From Methanobrevibacter thaueri (GTDB lineage: Archaea > Methanobacteriota > Methanobacteria > Methanobacteriales > Methanobacteriaceae): DNA of 64,000 nucleotides. Each line of letters begins with the position of its first letter. Position 1 is the first letter of the stretch. Below are positions 53,231-62,427 of this stretch, piece by piece. The stretch lies in contig NZ_MZGS01000024.1 in NCBI RefSeq assembly GCF_003111625.1, positions 114,218 through 178,217 of the forward strand, given 5' to 3'. The notes under the pieces were generated by a model. The model was given only the letters and a program-made list of their open reading frames with translations, did no database searches and had not been told where the DNA came from. A program made the translations under genes and the position numbers.

Positions 53231-53995
53231 ATGTTTGATACATTCTCAGAAAAGAAATTTTTATTAACTGAATTGGTTAAAAAAAATTTAACTGCTAAAT
53301 ATAAAGACTCTGTCTTAGGTATACTTTGGAGTTTCTTTAATCCATTGTTGACCATGATAGTTTTTACAGTAGTCTTTTCAATGTTATTTGGAAAGAATGT
53401 TGTAAATTACCCTGTTTATTATTTAGCAGGTAGAGTCATATTTGATTTTTTCAACCATGGGACTAAAGGGGCAATGAACTCAATCAGAAAGAATGCACGG
53501 TTGCTTAAAAAGATTTACGTGCCTAGACCAATGTTCCCCGTTAGTGCGATATGCTATGAATTTGTTAACTTCTTAATTTCATTCGTCATATTATTTGGAG
53601 TTATGTTTGTGACTGGAGCCCCATTCCACTTTACATTAATTTATGCAATAATCCCTATTGTTTTAATTGTAATATTAATATTCGGAGTAGGATTGATTTT
53701 AGCAGTTTGCAACACTTATTTCACAGATATCGGATATTTATATAATGTATTCACATTAGTATTGCTTTATGCATCAGCATTATTTTATCCAATCGAAATT
53801 GTGCCAACAAAGTTCCAGATAATATTTTCATTGAATCCGGTTTACTGTGCAATGACCTGCCTTAGACAATGTGTTTACGGAGTTGCTCCTAACTTCTCCA
53901 CAATATTATATATTGCAGTATTTGCATTAACCACATTGGGAATCGGAATATTGTTATTTAATATTTATGGTAAAAAATTGACATTAGAATTATAG
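53231..53995 (+). CDS. ABC-2 type polysaccharide/polyol-phosphate exporter permease
   Basis: 254 aa with six membrane helices of the Wzm/TagG family. KNLTAKYKDSVLGILWSFFNPLL near residues 19-41 is the amphipathic entry segment typical of this family; RPMFPVSAICYEFVNF near 96 follows. Together with the next gene it would export a surface polysaccharide or teichoic acid-like polymer. Weak ribosome-binding site; TATA-like TTATATAAATTAA about 40 nt upstream. Confidence 0.85.
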   Translation: MFDTFSEKKFLLTELVKKNLTAKYKDSVLGILWSFFNPLLTMIVFTVVFSMLFGKNVVNYPVYYLAGRVIFDFFNHGTKGAMNSIRKNARLLKKIYVPRPMFPVSAICYEFVNFLISFVILFGVMFVTGAPFHFTLIYAIIPIVLIVILIFGVGLILAVCNTYFTDIGYLYNVFTLVLLYASALFYPIEIVPTKFQIIFSLNPVYCAMTCLRQCVYGVAPNFSTILYIAVFALTTLGIGILLFNIYGKKLTLEL

Positions 53996-54007
53996 ATAGG
54001 TGTTATT

Positions 54008-54874
54008 ATGAGCTTAATGGAAAAATTAAAACGATTATTTGGAAGCAATACTGTTAGAAATAATACACCAGCTATAGATTCAGACATCGCTATTAAAGTG
54101 GAACATATTACAATGGAATTTAAGGTTTCAAATGATAAAATCGACACTTTAAAGGAATATGTAATTAGAACCATTAAACGTAACAAAAGCGAATCCAAAA
54201 AAGTAAAAGTCCTAGATGACATTTCATTCACAATCAAAAGGGGAGAAAAACTAGGAATACTTGGATTTAACGGTGCGGGTAAAAGTACTCTTTTAAGAAT
54301 AATTGCCGGAATTTACGAACCTAGTGATGGAAAGATTACAATCAACGGAAAGATTGCACCATTACTCGAATTAAGTGCCGGTTTCGATAAAAATTACTCC
54401 GGAAAAGATAACATTTACCTGAACGGCGCATTATTAAGTATGAGCAAGGAATATCTTGATGAGAAATATGATGAGATTGTTGAATATTCCGAGCTTGGAG
54501 ATTATATTAATTTCCCTGTAAAAAATTACTCTAAAGGTATGAAGGCAAAATTAGGTTTCTCAATCGCCACACTCATCGATCCCGACATATTAATCATTGA
54601 TGAAATCCTTTCTGTGGGAGACATCAAGTTCAGAAAGAAAAGTGGTGAAAAGATTAACGAGATGATGGCTGAAGGAGTTACCGTATTGTTGGTTTCACAT
54701 TCAATCAATCAAGTCAGAAGAATATGTGACAGATGCATTTGGATTGATAACGGTAAGATGATTATGGAAGGAGATGCCGATGAAGTCTGTGATGCTTACG
54801 TTGAAGATGCCAACTATGCCAAAATTAAAAAAGAGAAAAAATTAAAACGTAAATTGAGGAAAAAATATGGATAA
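54008..54874 (+). CDS. ABC exporter ATPase of the Wzt/TagH family
   Basis: 288 aa. Walker A GFNGAGKSTLLRI near residues 87-99, signature NYSKGMKAKLGFSIA near 174-188, Walker B DILIIDEILSVGD near 196-208, H-loop VSHSIN near 230. It starts with about 30 residues before the core and lacks the long C-terminal carbohydrate-binding domain of some Wzt proteins, ending in a Lys/Arg-rich helix. Partner of the permease 12 nt upstream; overlaps the next gene by eight bases. Confidence 0.88.
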   Translation: MSLMEKLKRLFGSNTVRNNTPAIDSDIAIKVEHITMEFKVSNDKIDTLKEYVIRTIKRNKSESKKVKVLDDISFTIKRGEKLGILGFNGAGKSTLLRIIAGIYEPSDGKITINGKIAPLLELSAGFDKNYSGKDNIYLNGALLSMSKEYLDEKYDEIVEYSELGDYINFPVKNYSKGMKAKLGFSIATLIDPDILIIDEILSVGDIKFRKKSGEKINEMMAEGVTVLLVSHSINQVRRICDRCIWIDNGKMIMEGDADEVCDAYVEDANYAKIKKEKKLKRKLRKKYG

Positions 54875-55352
54875 ACGATGGTTAGGAATAATTATTATTT
54901 TTATAGCAGGAATAGCGTGCATGTATTTAATTGTTGATTCATCACCTACTGTTGGAAAGGCCGTAACTGTTGTTGATGAAATGACCATAACTTTACCTAG
55001 CGGTTTTAATATATTAAAGGAAACTGATAAAAGCGTTCATTTATTAGATCATCAAAATAATACTGCGAATATTACTATAAAAGGAACTGGAGACAATTCT
55101 TCAAAATTATTTAAATCAAAATTGAAATCCTTAAATAGCAGTGGTGAAGTAGAAATTCAAGACACAAACAATAACGGCACCACCAATATAATATTCTATA
55201 AGAATTTAACAACCGATAATGAATACTCAATAACATACTTTGTAAAAGACAATCGTACTATTGAGCTAAAAATGGACAAATATGATCATTGGAAAGACGA
55301 TTGGAATTTTATATTTGACACAATAGTGCACAACTTCAAACAAAACAAATAG
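54867..55352 (+). CDS. Small membrane-anchored protein coupled to the ABC exporter
   Basis: 161 aa, function unknown. One N-terminal membrane helix (residues 5-24), then an extracellular part with MTITLPSGFNILKETD near 37, similar in layout to PsbP-like domains (compare LSITYPSNWGYSE of the 183-aa protein at 1.7 kb), and several NxT/NxS sequons. The ATG overlaps the ATPase gene by eight bases, so it is translated with the exporter and may assist it at the wall side. Confidence 0.65.
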   Translation: MDKRWLGIIIIFIAGIACMYLIVDSSPTVGKAVTVVDEMTITLPSGFNILKETDKSVHLLDHQNNTANITIKGTGDNSSKLFKSKLKSLNSSGEVEIQDTNNNGTTNIIFYKNLTTDNEYSITYFVKDNRTIELKMDKYDHWKDDWNFIFDTIVHNFKQNK

Positions 55353-55357
55353 GAATG

Positions 55358-55927
55358 TTATAATTTAAATTCAAGATTATACATTCCCCTTTCAAATTTT
55401 CCAATTTTCAATCTTTTTTTATTAAACACTTTAAATCCTAAATTTTCATAAAGAGCTTTTGCACCGGAATTTCTAAAATCGGCATCCAGAATTACACGTT
55501 CATAACCTTTTCTTTTTGCATAATCAATCGAATCCAATAAGACTTTCCTACCGATTCCTTGGCCCCTCAAGGATTCGTCAATAGCAATCTCCGCAATGTA
55601 AAAATCTTCCTTTTCAATATCACATAAAACAAAATGGTCCAAAATATCAACTATGACCAGCCTAGGGGATTTAAGATAAAGATTATGTGAGGTCTTAGAA
55701 GTATAAATGATCAATATCCCAATTATCTCACCATAATCATCTAAAACAACCTTAAAATAGTCATCCTTATCTCTCTTATATAAATCACGGGCAATAGTCT
55801 CAACAGCCTTGGATTCATCCTTAAAAAGCATGTCAAATGTTCTAAAGTCCACATCATAAACTAGTTTTGCAACCTTAGAAACATCATGAATATTACAATC
55901 AAATGTTTCATATCTCAAATTAATCAC
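55358..55927 (-). CDS. GNAT family N-acetyltransferase
   Basis: 189 aa. The acetyl-CoA site is [19 protein letters not shown] near residues 124-142 (R-x2-G-x-G), followed by [28 protein letters not shown] near 148-175. Substrate unknown. The start is GTG 55927-55925, overlapping larB by eight bases; a TTG three codons later is an alternative. Convergent with the small membrane protein, five nt apart. Confidence 0.83.
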   Translation of the reverse strand: MINLRYETFDCNIHDVSKVAKLVYDVDFRTFDMLFKDESKAVETIARDLYKRDKDDYFKVVLDDYGEIIGILIIYTSKTSHNLYLKSPRLVIVDILDHFVLCDIEKEDFYIAEIAIDESLRGQGIGRKVLLDSIDYAKRKGYERVILDADFRNSGAKALYENLGFKVFNKKRLKIGKFERGMYNLEFKL

Positions 55928-56681
55928 TGTTCACAATAGTTAATGCAAATACTCCTGCGCCAAATCCATTATCTATATTTACCACCGCTATTCCAGGTGC
56001 ACATGACTGAAGCATTGCATCAAGAGCCACTCTTCCCCCTTCTCCTACGCCATATCCAACAGAGGTCGGGACGGCAATTACAGGCACATCAACAAGACCT
56101 GCGACAACTGAAGGAAGTGCCCCTTCCATTCCCGCACATACAATGAATGCTCTGACACCTTCCTTGACCATGTGAGCTATTTGAGGGAAAAGCCTGTGTA
56201 TCCCAGCAACCCCTATATCATAAGAGGTGATTGCCTCACAGCCCCCTTCTTCAACTATGACTCTTGCTTCTTCTGCAATATTTATATCAGAAGTCCCTGC
56301 AGTTATTATTCCTATTTTTGCGATTGGTTCTTTTTCGGTGATTTCCTTTCTGATAACCAGGATTTGTGCTCTTTTATTATAATCGAAGATATGTGAGTCT
56401 CCACCCAAATCGGATAAGATTTTTTCATATCTCTCATTGGAGAGTTTGGTTATTATTAAATCCTTATCGCTTTTCTTGAGATAATTTCTGATAATTGTTA
56501 TTAGGTCTTCATAATCCTTACTTGGTGAAAAAACCGCTTCGGGAAACCCTGTTCTCTCATTGCGCTTAATGTCAAACTTGACAATGTCGTCAAATTCCAA
56601 AATATTATCAGCCTTCAAGAGATGTTCTGCCTCATCTACATCAAGTTCCCCGTTAACTAATCTTTCAAGAATATCTTTCAT
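55920..56681 (-). CDS. larB: Nickel-pincer cofactor biosynthesis protein LarB
   Basis: 253 aa. LarB carboxylates and hydrolyses nicotinic acid adenine dinucleotide in the synthesis of the nickel-pincer nucleotide. The C-terminal half is an AIR carboxylase (PurE)-like domain: [17 protein letters not shown] near 126, [17 protein letters not shown] near 183-199 and [12 protein letters not shown] near 208-219. No larA, larC or larE is in the window. Divergent from hypF with 55 nt between starts. Confidence 0.88.
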   Translation of the reverse strand: MKDILERLVNGELDVDEAEHLLKADNILEFDDIVKFDIKRNERTGFPEAVFSPSKDYEDLITIIRNYLKKSDKDLIITKLSNERYEKILSDLGGDSHIFDYNKRAQILVIRKEITEKEPIAKIGIITAGTSDINIAEEARVIVEEGGCEAITSYDIGVAGIHRLFPQIAHMVKEGVRAFIVCAGMEGALPSVVAGLVDVPVIAVPTSVGYGVGEGGRVALDAMLQSCAPGIAVVNIDNGFGAGVFALTIVNSD

Positions 56682-56736
56682 AATATAATATATAAGATAA
56701 AATTATATAAAATTTGACTTACAATATTATAACTTA

Positions 56737-58977
56737 ATGAAGGCTTTAAAGATTTTAACACAAGGAATAGTCCAGGGTGTGGGATTCAGACCATACGTTT
56801 ACAGACTAGCTACAGACTTAGATTTGAATGGATCTGTAAGGAACCTTGGAAATGTTGTTGAAATCATTGTTGAAGGTGAAAAAGCCTCTGATTTTGTTGA
56901 AAGACTTCCTGAAGAATTGCCGCCAATAGCTAAAATCGATTCCATGGAAGTTGAAGAGATTGACATCCGCAACTATCCTGATTTTGAAATCATAGAAAGT
57001 GGAGACAGCTACTCAGGAGTCAGCGTCATTCCACCGGACATTGCAATATGCGATAAGTGCCTGGCCGAAATAAGAAATCCCAATGACCGCAGATACAAGT
57101 ACGCATTCAATGCATGTACAGATTGCGGGCCAAGATTCACAGTTATTGAAAGCGTTCCATATGACAGAATCAGAACATCAATGGACGAGTTTCCATTATG
57201 TGATGACTGTCTAGTTGAATACAAACAGCCATTGGACAGACGTTATCACGGTGAAGCGATATGCTGCAGTGACTGCGGACCCCAAATGAGCTTTTATGAC
57301 GGATTGGAAAGAATTGAATGTGACAATCCCATTAAAAAAGGTGCTGAAATTTTAGAAAAAGGTGAGATATTAGCAATCAAAGGGATTGGCGGAACACATC
57401 TGGTCGTTGACGCATATAATGATGAAGCGATAAGGGAATTGAGAAAAAGATTGAACAGGCCAAATCAGGCATTTGCGGTAATGTGCAGGGATTTGGAAAG
57501 TCTTGAGAAATATGCGCAACTTTCCAAAAAAGAGATAGAAACTATTACCTCAAACAAAAGGCCTATCGTTATCCTAAAGAAAACTGAAGACTACAGATTT
57601 CCCGAAAGCCTATCTCCCGGCCTTCACAACATTGGAGTCATGCTTCCATACTCACCAATGCACTACCTATTGTTTGATGAAAGCGACATTGACACATTTG
57701 TAATGACTTCAGCCAACATTCCCGGCGAACCGATGATGATTGACAATGAGGAAATCATCAATGGAGTCAATGACTATTCACTTGTCCACAATCGTAAGAT
57801 CCTAAACCGCTGTGACGACTCTGTAATCAGGTTCAGAAATGATGAGCTGTCCTTCATCAGAAGATCACGGGGATACACTCCGGAACCCTATACCATAAAT
57901 TATGAAGTGAATGACCTGGACGTTCTTGCATTAGGTCCAGAGCTTGACGTGACATTTTCAATTGCCCGTGGAGATAAGGTATATCCTTCACAGCATATCG
58001 GAAATACAAACAAGCCTAAAACATTGAAATTCTTAAGAAAAGCCATTGAAAATATGGAAAGGATTACAAAAATCAATGAATTCGATGTTATAGCATGTGA
58101 TATGCACCCTCATTTCTTCACTACCCGTCTGGCACATGAGCTTGCCGAAAAGTATGATGCAGAAGTCTTGCCTGTCCAGCATCACCATGCACACAGCATT
58201 GCACTTGCAAATGACCATGGAATTGATGAGATGGTGGTCATTGCAGCCGACGGTGTTGGTTACGGCAGCGACGGCACCAGCTGGGGAGGAGAGATTCTTT
58301 ATACGGACATTAAAAATTTTGAAAGAATGTCCCATTTGCAACCTCAAATGATGCCTGGGGGAGACATGGCCACAAGATATCCTGCCAGAATGCTTGCAAG
58401 CATCCTTGACGATGAGGAATTGATTAAAAGCTATTCAGATTACTTCAAGTATGGTGAAATCGAAATCAAGAATATCTTCAAGCAGATATCCTCCGGAATC
58501 AATGTGGGAATTTCCACAAGTACCGGAAGGGTCCTTGACTCAATGGCAGTTGCGCTGGAAATCTGTCATGAGAGGACATATGAGGGAGAATGCTCCATGA
58601 AGCTTGAATCCGCCGCATATTATTCAACAGAAGACTTGGAAATTCCGGTTATCGTTGAAAATAATCAGTTGAATACAACCGAGATTTTACGTGAAGTCGT
58701 AAGGCTATACCAAAGCGGTGCGAAAAAGGCAGATATCGCCGCAGCAGGACAAACCGCAGTTGCAAGAGGATTGAGCAAACTTGCAATTCAAGGTGCAGAC
58801 AAAAAGAATGTCAATGCCATTGGCGCAACCGGAGGGGTGTTCTACAACGAGGCAATTACAGAAACCGTCAAGGATTGCATCGAGGGTAACGACTATAACT
58901 TCATACAGCATCTGAATACATGTGCAGGGGACGGTTCGGTTTCATTAGGTCAAAGCATTGTGGCTAAAAAAATGTAA
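56737..58977 (+). CDS. hypF: Carbamoyltransferase HypF
   Basis: 746 aa. Makes the thiocarbamate on HypE that becomes the cyanide ligands of [NiFe] hydrogenases. Order: acylphosphatase domain with GIVQGVGFRPYVYRLA (residues 9-24), two zinc fingers CDKC...CTDC and CDDC...CSDC (103-188), YrdC-like domain with KGIGGTHLVVDA and KRPNQAF-type segment near 215-245, then the Kae1-like domain with HHHAHSIALANDHG near 481 and GATGGVFYN near 694. No Shine-Dalgarno site; TATA AATTATATAA 27-36 nt upstream, so leaderless. Confidence 0.94.
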   Translation: MKALKILTQGIVQGVGFRPYVYRLATDLDLNGSVRNLGNVVEIIVEGEKASDFVERLPEELPPIAKIDSMEVEEIDIRNYPDFEIIESGDSYSGVSVIPPDIAICDKCLAEIRNPNDRRYKYAFNACTDCGPRFTVIESVPYDRIRTSMDEFPLCDDCLVEYKQPLDRRYHGEAICCSDCGPQMSFYDGLERIECDNPIKKGAEILEKGEILAIKGIGGTHLVVDAYNDEAIRELRKRLNRPNQAFAVMCRDLESLEKYAQLSKKEIETITSNKRPIVILKKTEDYRFPESLSPGLHNIGVMLPYSPMHYLLFDESDIDTFVMTSANIPGEPMMIDNEEIINGVNDYSLVHNRKILNRCDDSVIRFRNDELSFIRRSRGYTPEPYTINYEVNDLDVLALGPELDVTFSIARGDKVYPSQHIGNTNKPKTLKFLRKAIENMERITKINEFDVIACDMHPHFFTTRLAHELAEKYDAEVLPVQHHHAHSIALANDHGIDEMVVIAADGVGYGSDGTSWGGEILYTDIKNFERMSHLQPQMMPGGDMATRYPARMLASILDDEELIKSYSDYFKYGEIEIKNIFKQISSGINVGISTSTGRVLDSMAVALEICHERTYEGECSMKLESAAYYSTEDLEIPVIVENNQLNTTEILREVVRLYQSGAKKADIAAAGQTAVARGLSKLAIQGADKKNVNAIGATGGVFYNEAITETVKDCIEGNDYNFIQHLNTCAGDGSVSLGQSIVAKKM

Positions 58978-58983
58978 AAAAAG

Positions 58984-59005
58984 TGTTTGAAAATTAATTC
59001 AAACA
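58984..59005. terminator. Bidirectional terminator between hypF and the winged-helix gene
   Basis: TGTTTGAA (58984-58991) pairs perfectly with TTCAAACA (58998-59005), loop AATTAA. On the minus strand T-runs follow (58982-58966); these also form the last codons and stop region of hypF. Confidence 0.72.
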
Positions 59006-59010
59006 TAAAA

Positions 59011-59586
59011 TTATCTATTTTTCATGGTTCTTTCAAGGATATATTCGGCTCTTTCTAAAAGATTGCCGTATAATCTAATCTGATTTCTCAACTCGTCGAT
59101 AGCTTCGAGCTGTCCGTCATCAATTCTTTTTTCAATATCCAATAATTTGGACCATTCATCTCCTGATGGAAGTTGTAATGTGTTGAGCATGTCGTCAGTA
59201 AACTGAACATCAAAGTTATTTCTGTTAATGGTAATGTGGATGTTCACTTCATTTTGCAAATCGTAGTATTTACGTGGGCGGCCTCTTAAAATCTTTTTAT
59301 AAGAAGAGTTTAGAATCCCTATATCTTCCATTGCGCGCAAGTGTGCAATAATAGCTTTTTGACCAATGTCAAGTTCATTGGAGATTTCACTAACAAACAT
59401 AGGTTCTTCCCTTAAAAGATTTATAATGTCTCTTCTGGTCTTACAACCCATTACATCAAGGATATCTTCCACATCAATGTCGTCTGCCGGGCCATTATAG
59501 TTGGTTCTTAATTCTATATGGCCTTTTGGACTATCAACATTTCTGCGAGATTTTTCATTTTTCTCAATGTCGTTTGTATTAGCCAT
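59011..59586 (-). CDS. Winged-helix (ArsR-like) transcriptional regulator divergent from grpE
   Basis: 191 aa. Residues 38-110 form a winged helix: ILDVMGCKTRRDIINLLREEPMFVSEISNELDIGQKAIIAHLRAMEDIGIL with the recognition helix in GQKAIIAHLRAM, and the wing RGRPRKYYDL. The C-terminal part (150-191) is helical and probably dimerises. The position next to and divergent from grpE-dnaK-dnaJ suggests a heat-shock or self-regulator, as inference. A TATA box (GTTATATAAAGG, 59623-59612) precedes the gene, with a 13-nt palindrome between it and the ATG. Confidence 0.78.
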   Translation of the reverse strand: MANTNDIEKNEKSRRNVDSPKGHIELRTNYNGPADDIDVEDILDVMGCKTRRDIINLLREEPMFVSEISNELDIGQKAIIAHLRAMEDIGILNSSYKKILRGRPRKYYDLQNEVNIHITINRNNFDVQFTDDMLNTLQLPSGDEWSKLLDIEKRIDDGQLEAIDELRNQIRLYGNLLERAEYILERTMKNR

Positions 59587-59590
59587 GTTT

Positions 59591-59603
59591 ATACATTATG
59601 TAT
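59591..59603. promoter_or_regulatory. Palindrome ATACATTATGTAT, candidate autoregulatory operator
   Basis: Perfect six-base arms around a central T, located 5-17 nt upstream of the winged-helix gene start and 10-20 nt downstream of its TATA box, at the likely transcription start. Confidence 0.5.
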
Positions 59604-59661
59604 CGAAACCTTTATATAACTTTTTGTTACTATAATAATGTAAGAGAAAGATAACTTTTGG

Positions 59662-59697
59662 TTACTTTAATATTTGGTTCAGAAAAACTTAAAGTAA
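59662..59697. promoter_or_regulatory. Inverted repeat TTACTTTAA-N18-TTAAAGTAA upstream of grpE
   Basis: Two perfect nine-base arms (59662-59670 and 59689-59697). Further copies of the half-site core GTTACT or GTTATTAC occur at 59626-59631 and near 59803-59810. The block lies upstream of the probable grpE TATA region (near 59725-59745) and of the divergent TATA. Candidate operator for heat-shock control. Confidence 0.5.
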
Positions 59698-59831
59698 TAA
59701 CTCTTAAATGATGAACCATTTTCCTATATGTCCATAAATTCCCTAAAACCAATGTTAAAGGACCAAAAGAAAAATTTCTCGATGCAGAGTTATTACAAAA
59801 GTTTTTCAAAAAACCTCAAAAAGGTGTAACT

Positions 59832-60383
59832 ATGACTGATGAAAATAAAAGCGAGACTGAAGTGGAAACTCAAGATTTAGAAGAAAAAATCGAGGAACTC
59901 GAAAAAGAGTTGGCTCAGAAAGATGAGGAAATCGAAAAACTTCAAAACGATCTTGAAAAATCTGAAGCTGAAACCCAAGAATACATTTCACTATCACAAA
60001 GACTTCAGGCAGATTTCGAAAACTTCAACAAAATCCAGGAAAAAAGAAACAAGGATCTTATCAAATTCGCAAACGAGAATGTTATAAAAAGCTTCCTGGA
60101 CTGTTATGAGGACTTCGGTAGAGCTTTGGAAACCGAAAATGATGAAGACTTAAGAAAAGGTGTAGAGTTAATATATAACAAATTTAGTGACGTGCTTGAA
60201 AAAGAAGGAGTATCCGAAATACCTGCAAAAGGTGAAAAATTCGACTTGAACAAACATGAGGCATTGATGGTTCAGGAATCAGATGACGTTGAAAACGGAT
60301 ATGTCATCGAGGAATTGATGAAAGGATACATGTACAAGGACAAAGTTCTTAAATATTCAAAAGTTATAGTTTGTAAAAAATAA
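59832..60383 (+). CDS. grpE: Nucleotide exchange factor GrpE
   Basis: 183 aa. Releases ADP from DnaK. The acidic N-terminal 75 residues form a coiled coil (EEKIEELEKELAQKDEEIEKL), then LQADFENFNKIQEKRNKDLIKFAN (residues 57-80) and a C-terminal beta domain with GEKFDLNKHEALMVQE near 134-149. AAGGTG precedes the ATG. The leader is long for this window. The DnaK system in archaea is generally seen as acquired from bacteria. Confidence 0.93.
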   Translation: MTDENKSETEVETQDLEEKIEELEKELAQKDEEIEKLQNDLEKSEAETQEYISLSQRLQADFENFNKIQEKRNKDLIKFANENVIKSFLDCYEDFGRALETENDEDLRKGVELIYNKFSDVLEKEGVSEIPAKGEKFDLNKHEALMVQESDDVENGYVIEELMKGYMYKDKVLKYSKVIVCKK

Positions 60384-60424
60384 CGTTTATTAAATAATTT
60401 ATTAAAAAAAATAAGGTGATAATT

Positions 60425-62299
60425 ATGTCTGATACTAAAAAAGAAAAAATTATTGGAATTGACCTCGGAACAAGTAACTCCGCAGCATCCGTACTTGTAG
60501 GTGGAAAACCAACCACAATTCCATCTGCTGAAGGTGCAAGTCAATACGGTAAATCATTCCCAAGTTATGTTGCATTTACCGAAGACGGTCAAATGTTAGT
60601 CGGTGAACCTGCAAGAAGACAAGCAGTAACAAACCCTGAAAATACAATCAGTGCAATCAAAAGAAGCATGGGTACTGATCACAAAGTTACTGTAAACGGA
60701 AAACAATACTCTCCACAGGAAATCTCTGCATTCATCTTGCAAAAAATCAAAAAAGATGCAGAAAGCTTCTTAGGCGAACCAATTGAAAAAGCAGTTATTA
60801 CCGTACCGGCTTACTTTGACGACAACCAAAGGACCGCAACCAAAGACGCAGGAACCATTGCAGGACTTGACGTCGTAAGGCTCGTGAACGAACCAACCGC
60901 AGCAAGCCTCGCATACGGACTGGATAAAGCTGACGATGACGACATGAACATCATGGTATACGACTTAGGTGGAGGTACCCTGGACGTAACCATCATGGAA
61001 TTCGGTGGAGGAGTGTTTGAAGTAAGATCCACCAGCGGAGACACCCAACTCGGTGGTACCGATATGGATAACGTATTAATCAAATACCTAGCTGACGAGT
61101 TCAAAGCACAAGAAGGCATTGACTTAATGGATAATGACCAAGCAGTACAAAGATTAAGGGAAGCTGCTGAAAAGGCAAAAATCGAATTATCCACCACTAC
61201 CACAACCGAAGTCAACTTGCCATTCATCGCAATGGGAACCGACGGCAGTCCTAAAAACTTAATCATTACACTTACCAGAGCTAAATTAGAAGAGCTCGTT
61301 GATCACATTGTGGAAAAATCTGGTAAACCAATGCAACAAGCATTGGATGACGCTAAAATGAGCAAATCCGAAATCGACAAAATCATCTTAGTCGGTGGAC
61401 CTACCAGAATGCCAATCGTACAGAAATTCGTGGAAAAATTCATTGGAAAACCAGTTGAACGTGGTATTGACCCAATGGAATGTGTATCCATGGGAGCAGC
61501 TATTCAAGGAGGAGTATTGGCTGGTGAAATCAAAGACATCGTTCTTTTAGACGTAACTCCATTATCCTTAGGTATCGAAACCTTAGGTGGAGTTTCAACC
61601 ACTTTAATCGAAAGGAACACTACTATCCCTACCAAGAAAAGCCAAGTGTTCTCCACAGCCGCTGACAACCAACCTTCAGTAGACATCAACGTATTGCAAG
61701 GTGAAAGGAAAATGGCAGCGGACAACACTTCACTCGGACGTTTCCAACTTGTAGGTATCCCACCTGCACCAAGAGGAGTTCCACAAATTGAAGTAACATT
61801 CGATATCGATGCAAACGGTATCATTAACGTAACCGCTAAAGACAAAGGAACAGGTAAAGAACAGGCAATCACCATTACCTCTTCCACCAAATTGTCCGAT
61901 GAGGAAATCGAACAAAAAATCAAAGAAGCGGAAATGAACGCCGAAGCTGATAAGAAAAGACAAGAAGAAATCGAAATCAGAAACAACGCAGACTCATTAA
62001 TTTACACTTCAGAAAAAACTTTAGATGAACTCAAAGATCAAGTATCTGAAGATGAAAAAACTAAAGTCGAAGGACTTGTAGCTGAATTAAGAGAACTTAT
62101 AGCTGGCGATGACGTTGATGCCATCAAAGCAAAGTCTGATGAATTATCCAACGTAATTCAAGAAATTGGTGCTAAAATCTACCAACAAGCACAAGCAGAA
62201 GCACAAGCTCAACAACAAGCAGGAGCTGACCCTAATGCAGGTGCTCAAGACGGCGATGATGACACAATAGATGCAGACTATGAAGTAAAAGACGATTAG
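60425..62299 (+). CDS. dnaK: Molecular chaperone DnaK (Hsp70)
   Basis: 624 aa. ATPase domain with [14 protein letters not shown] (residues 10-23), [20 protein letters not shown] near 120 and [14 protein letters not shown] near 178; linker [19 protein letters not shown] near 374; peptide-binding domain to about 520; helical lid with a Gln/Ala-rich stretch and acidic tail [14 protein letters not shown]. Compared with E. coli it lacks the 24-residue insertion in the N-domain, as in Gram-positive and archaeal DnaK. The ATG at 60425 follows AAGGTGATAATT; a GTG at 60416 is part of that site. Confidence 0.97.
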   Translation: MSDTKKEKIIGIDLGTSNSAASVLVGGKPTTIPSAEGASQYGKSFPSYVAFTEDGQMLVGEPARRQAVTNPENTISAIKRSMGTDHKVTVNGKQYSPQEISAFILQKIKKDAESFLGEPIEKAVITVPAYFDDNQRTATKDAGTIAGLDVVRLVNEPTAASLAYGLDKADDDDMNIMVYDLGGGTLDVTIMEFGGGVFEVRSTSGDTQLGGTDMDNVLIKYLADEFKAQEGIDLMDNDQAVQRLREAAEKAKIELSTTTTTEVNLPFIAMGTDGSPKNLIITLTRAKLEELVDHIVEKSGKPMQQALDDAKMSKSEIDKIILVGGPTRMPIVQKFVEKFIGKPVERGIDPMECVSMGAAIQGGVLAGEIKDIVLLDVTPLSLGIETLGGVSTTLIERNTTIPTKKSQVFSTAADNQPSVDINVLQGERKMAADNTSLGRFQLVGIPPAPRGVPQIEVTFDIDANGIINVTAKDKGTGKEQAITITSSTKLSDEEIEQKIKEAEMNAEADKKRQEEIEIRNNADSLIYTSEKTLDELKDQVSEDEKTKVEGLVAELRELIAGDDVDAIKAKSDELSNVIQEIGAKIYQQAQAEAQAQQQAGADPNAGAQDGDDDTIDADYEVKDD

Positions 62300-62311
62300 A
62301 TTAAATAATAC

Positions 62312-62390
62312 AGTTTTATTAGATTGTTAGGTTACGACAAAATCAGAATCAGAATCAAAAAATAGTTAAACTAACAGTTAAAATAAAACT
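62312..62390 (+). repeat. Nested inverted repeat between dnaK and dnaJ
   Basis: Outer arms AGTTTTATT (62312-62320) and AATAAAACT (62382-62390) enclose inner arms TGTTAG (62325-62330) and CTAACA (62371-62376), with internal loops of four and five bases and a 40-nt apical part. Could be an attenuator, processing site or thermosensor in the dnaK-dnaJ mRNA; no T-run follows directly. Confidence 0.45.
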
Positions 62391-62427
62391 ATTATTTATT
62401 CTATATTTATTTTTTTAAGGTGAACAA

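Noticed and set aside
61504..61986. 160-residue frame antisense to dnaK
   Set aside because: Shadow of a well-conserved gene; Ser/Leu/Ile-rich composition typical of reverse-complemented coding DNA.
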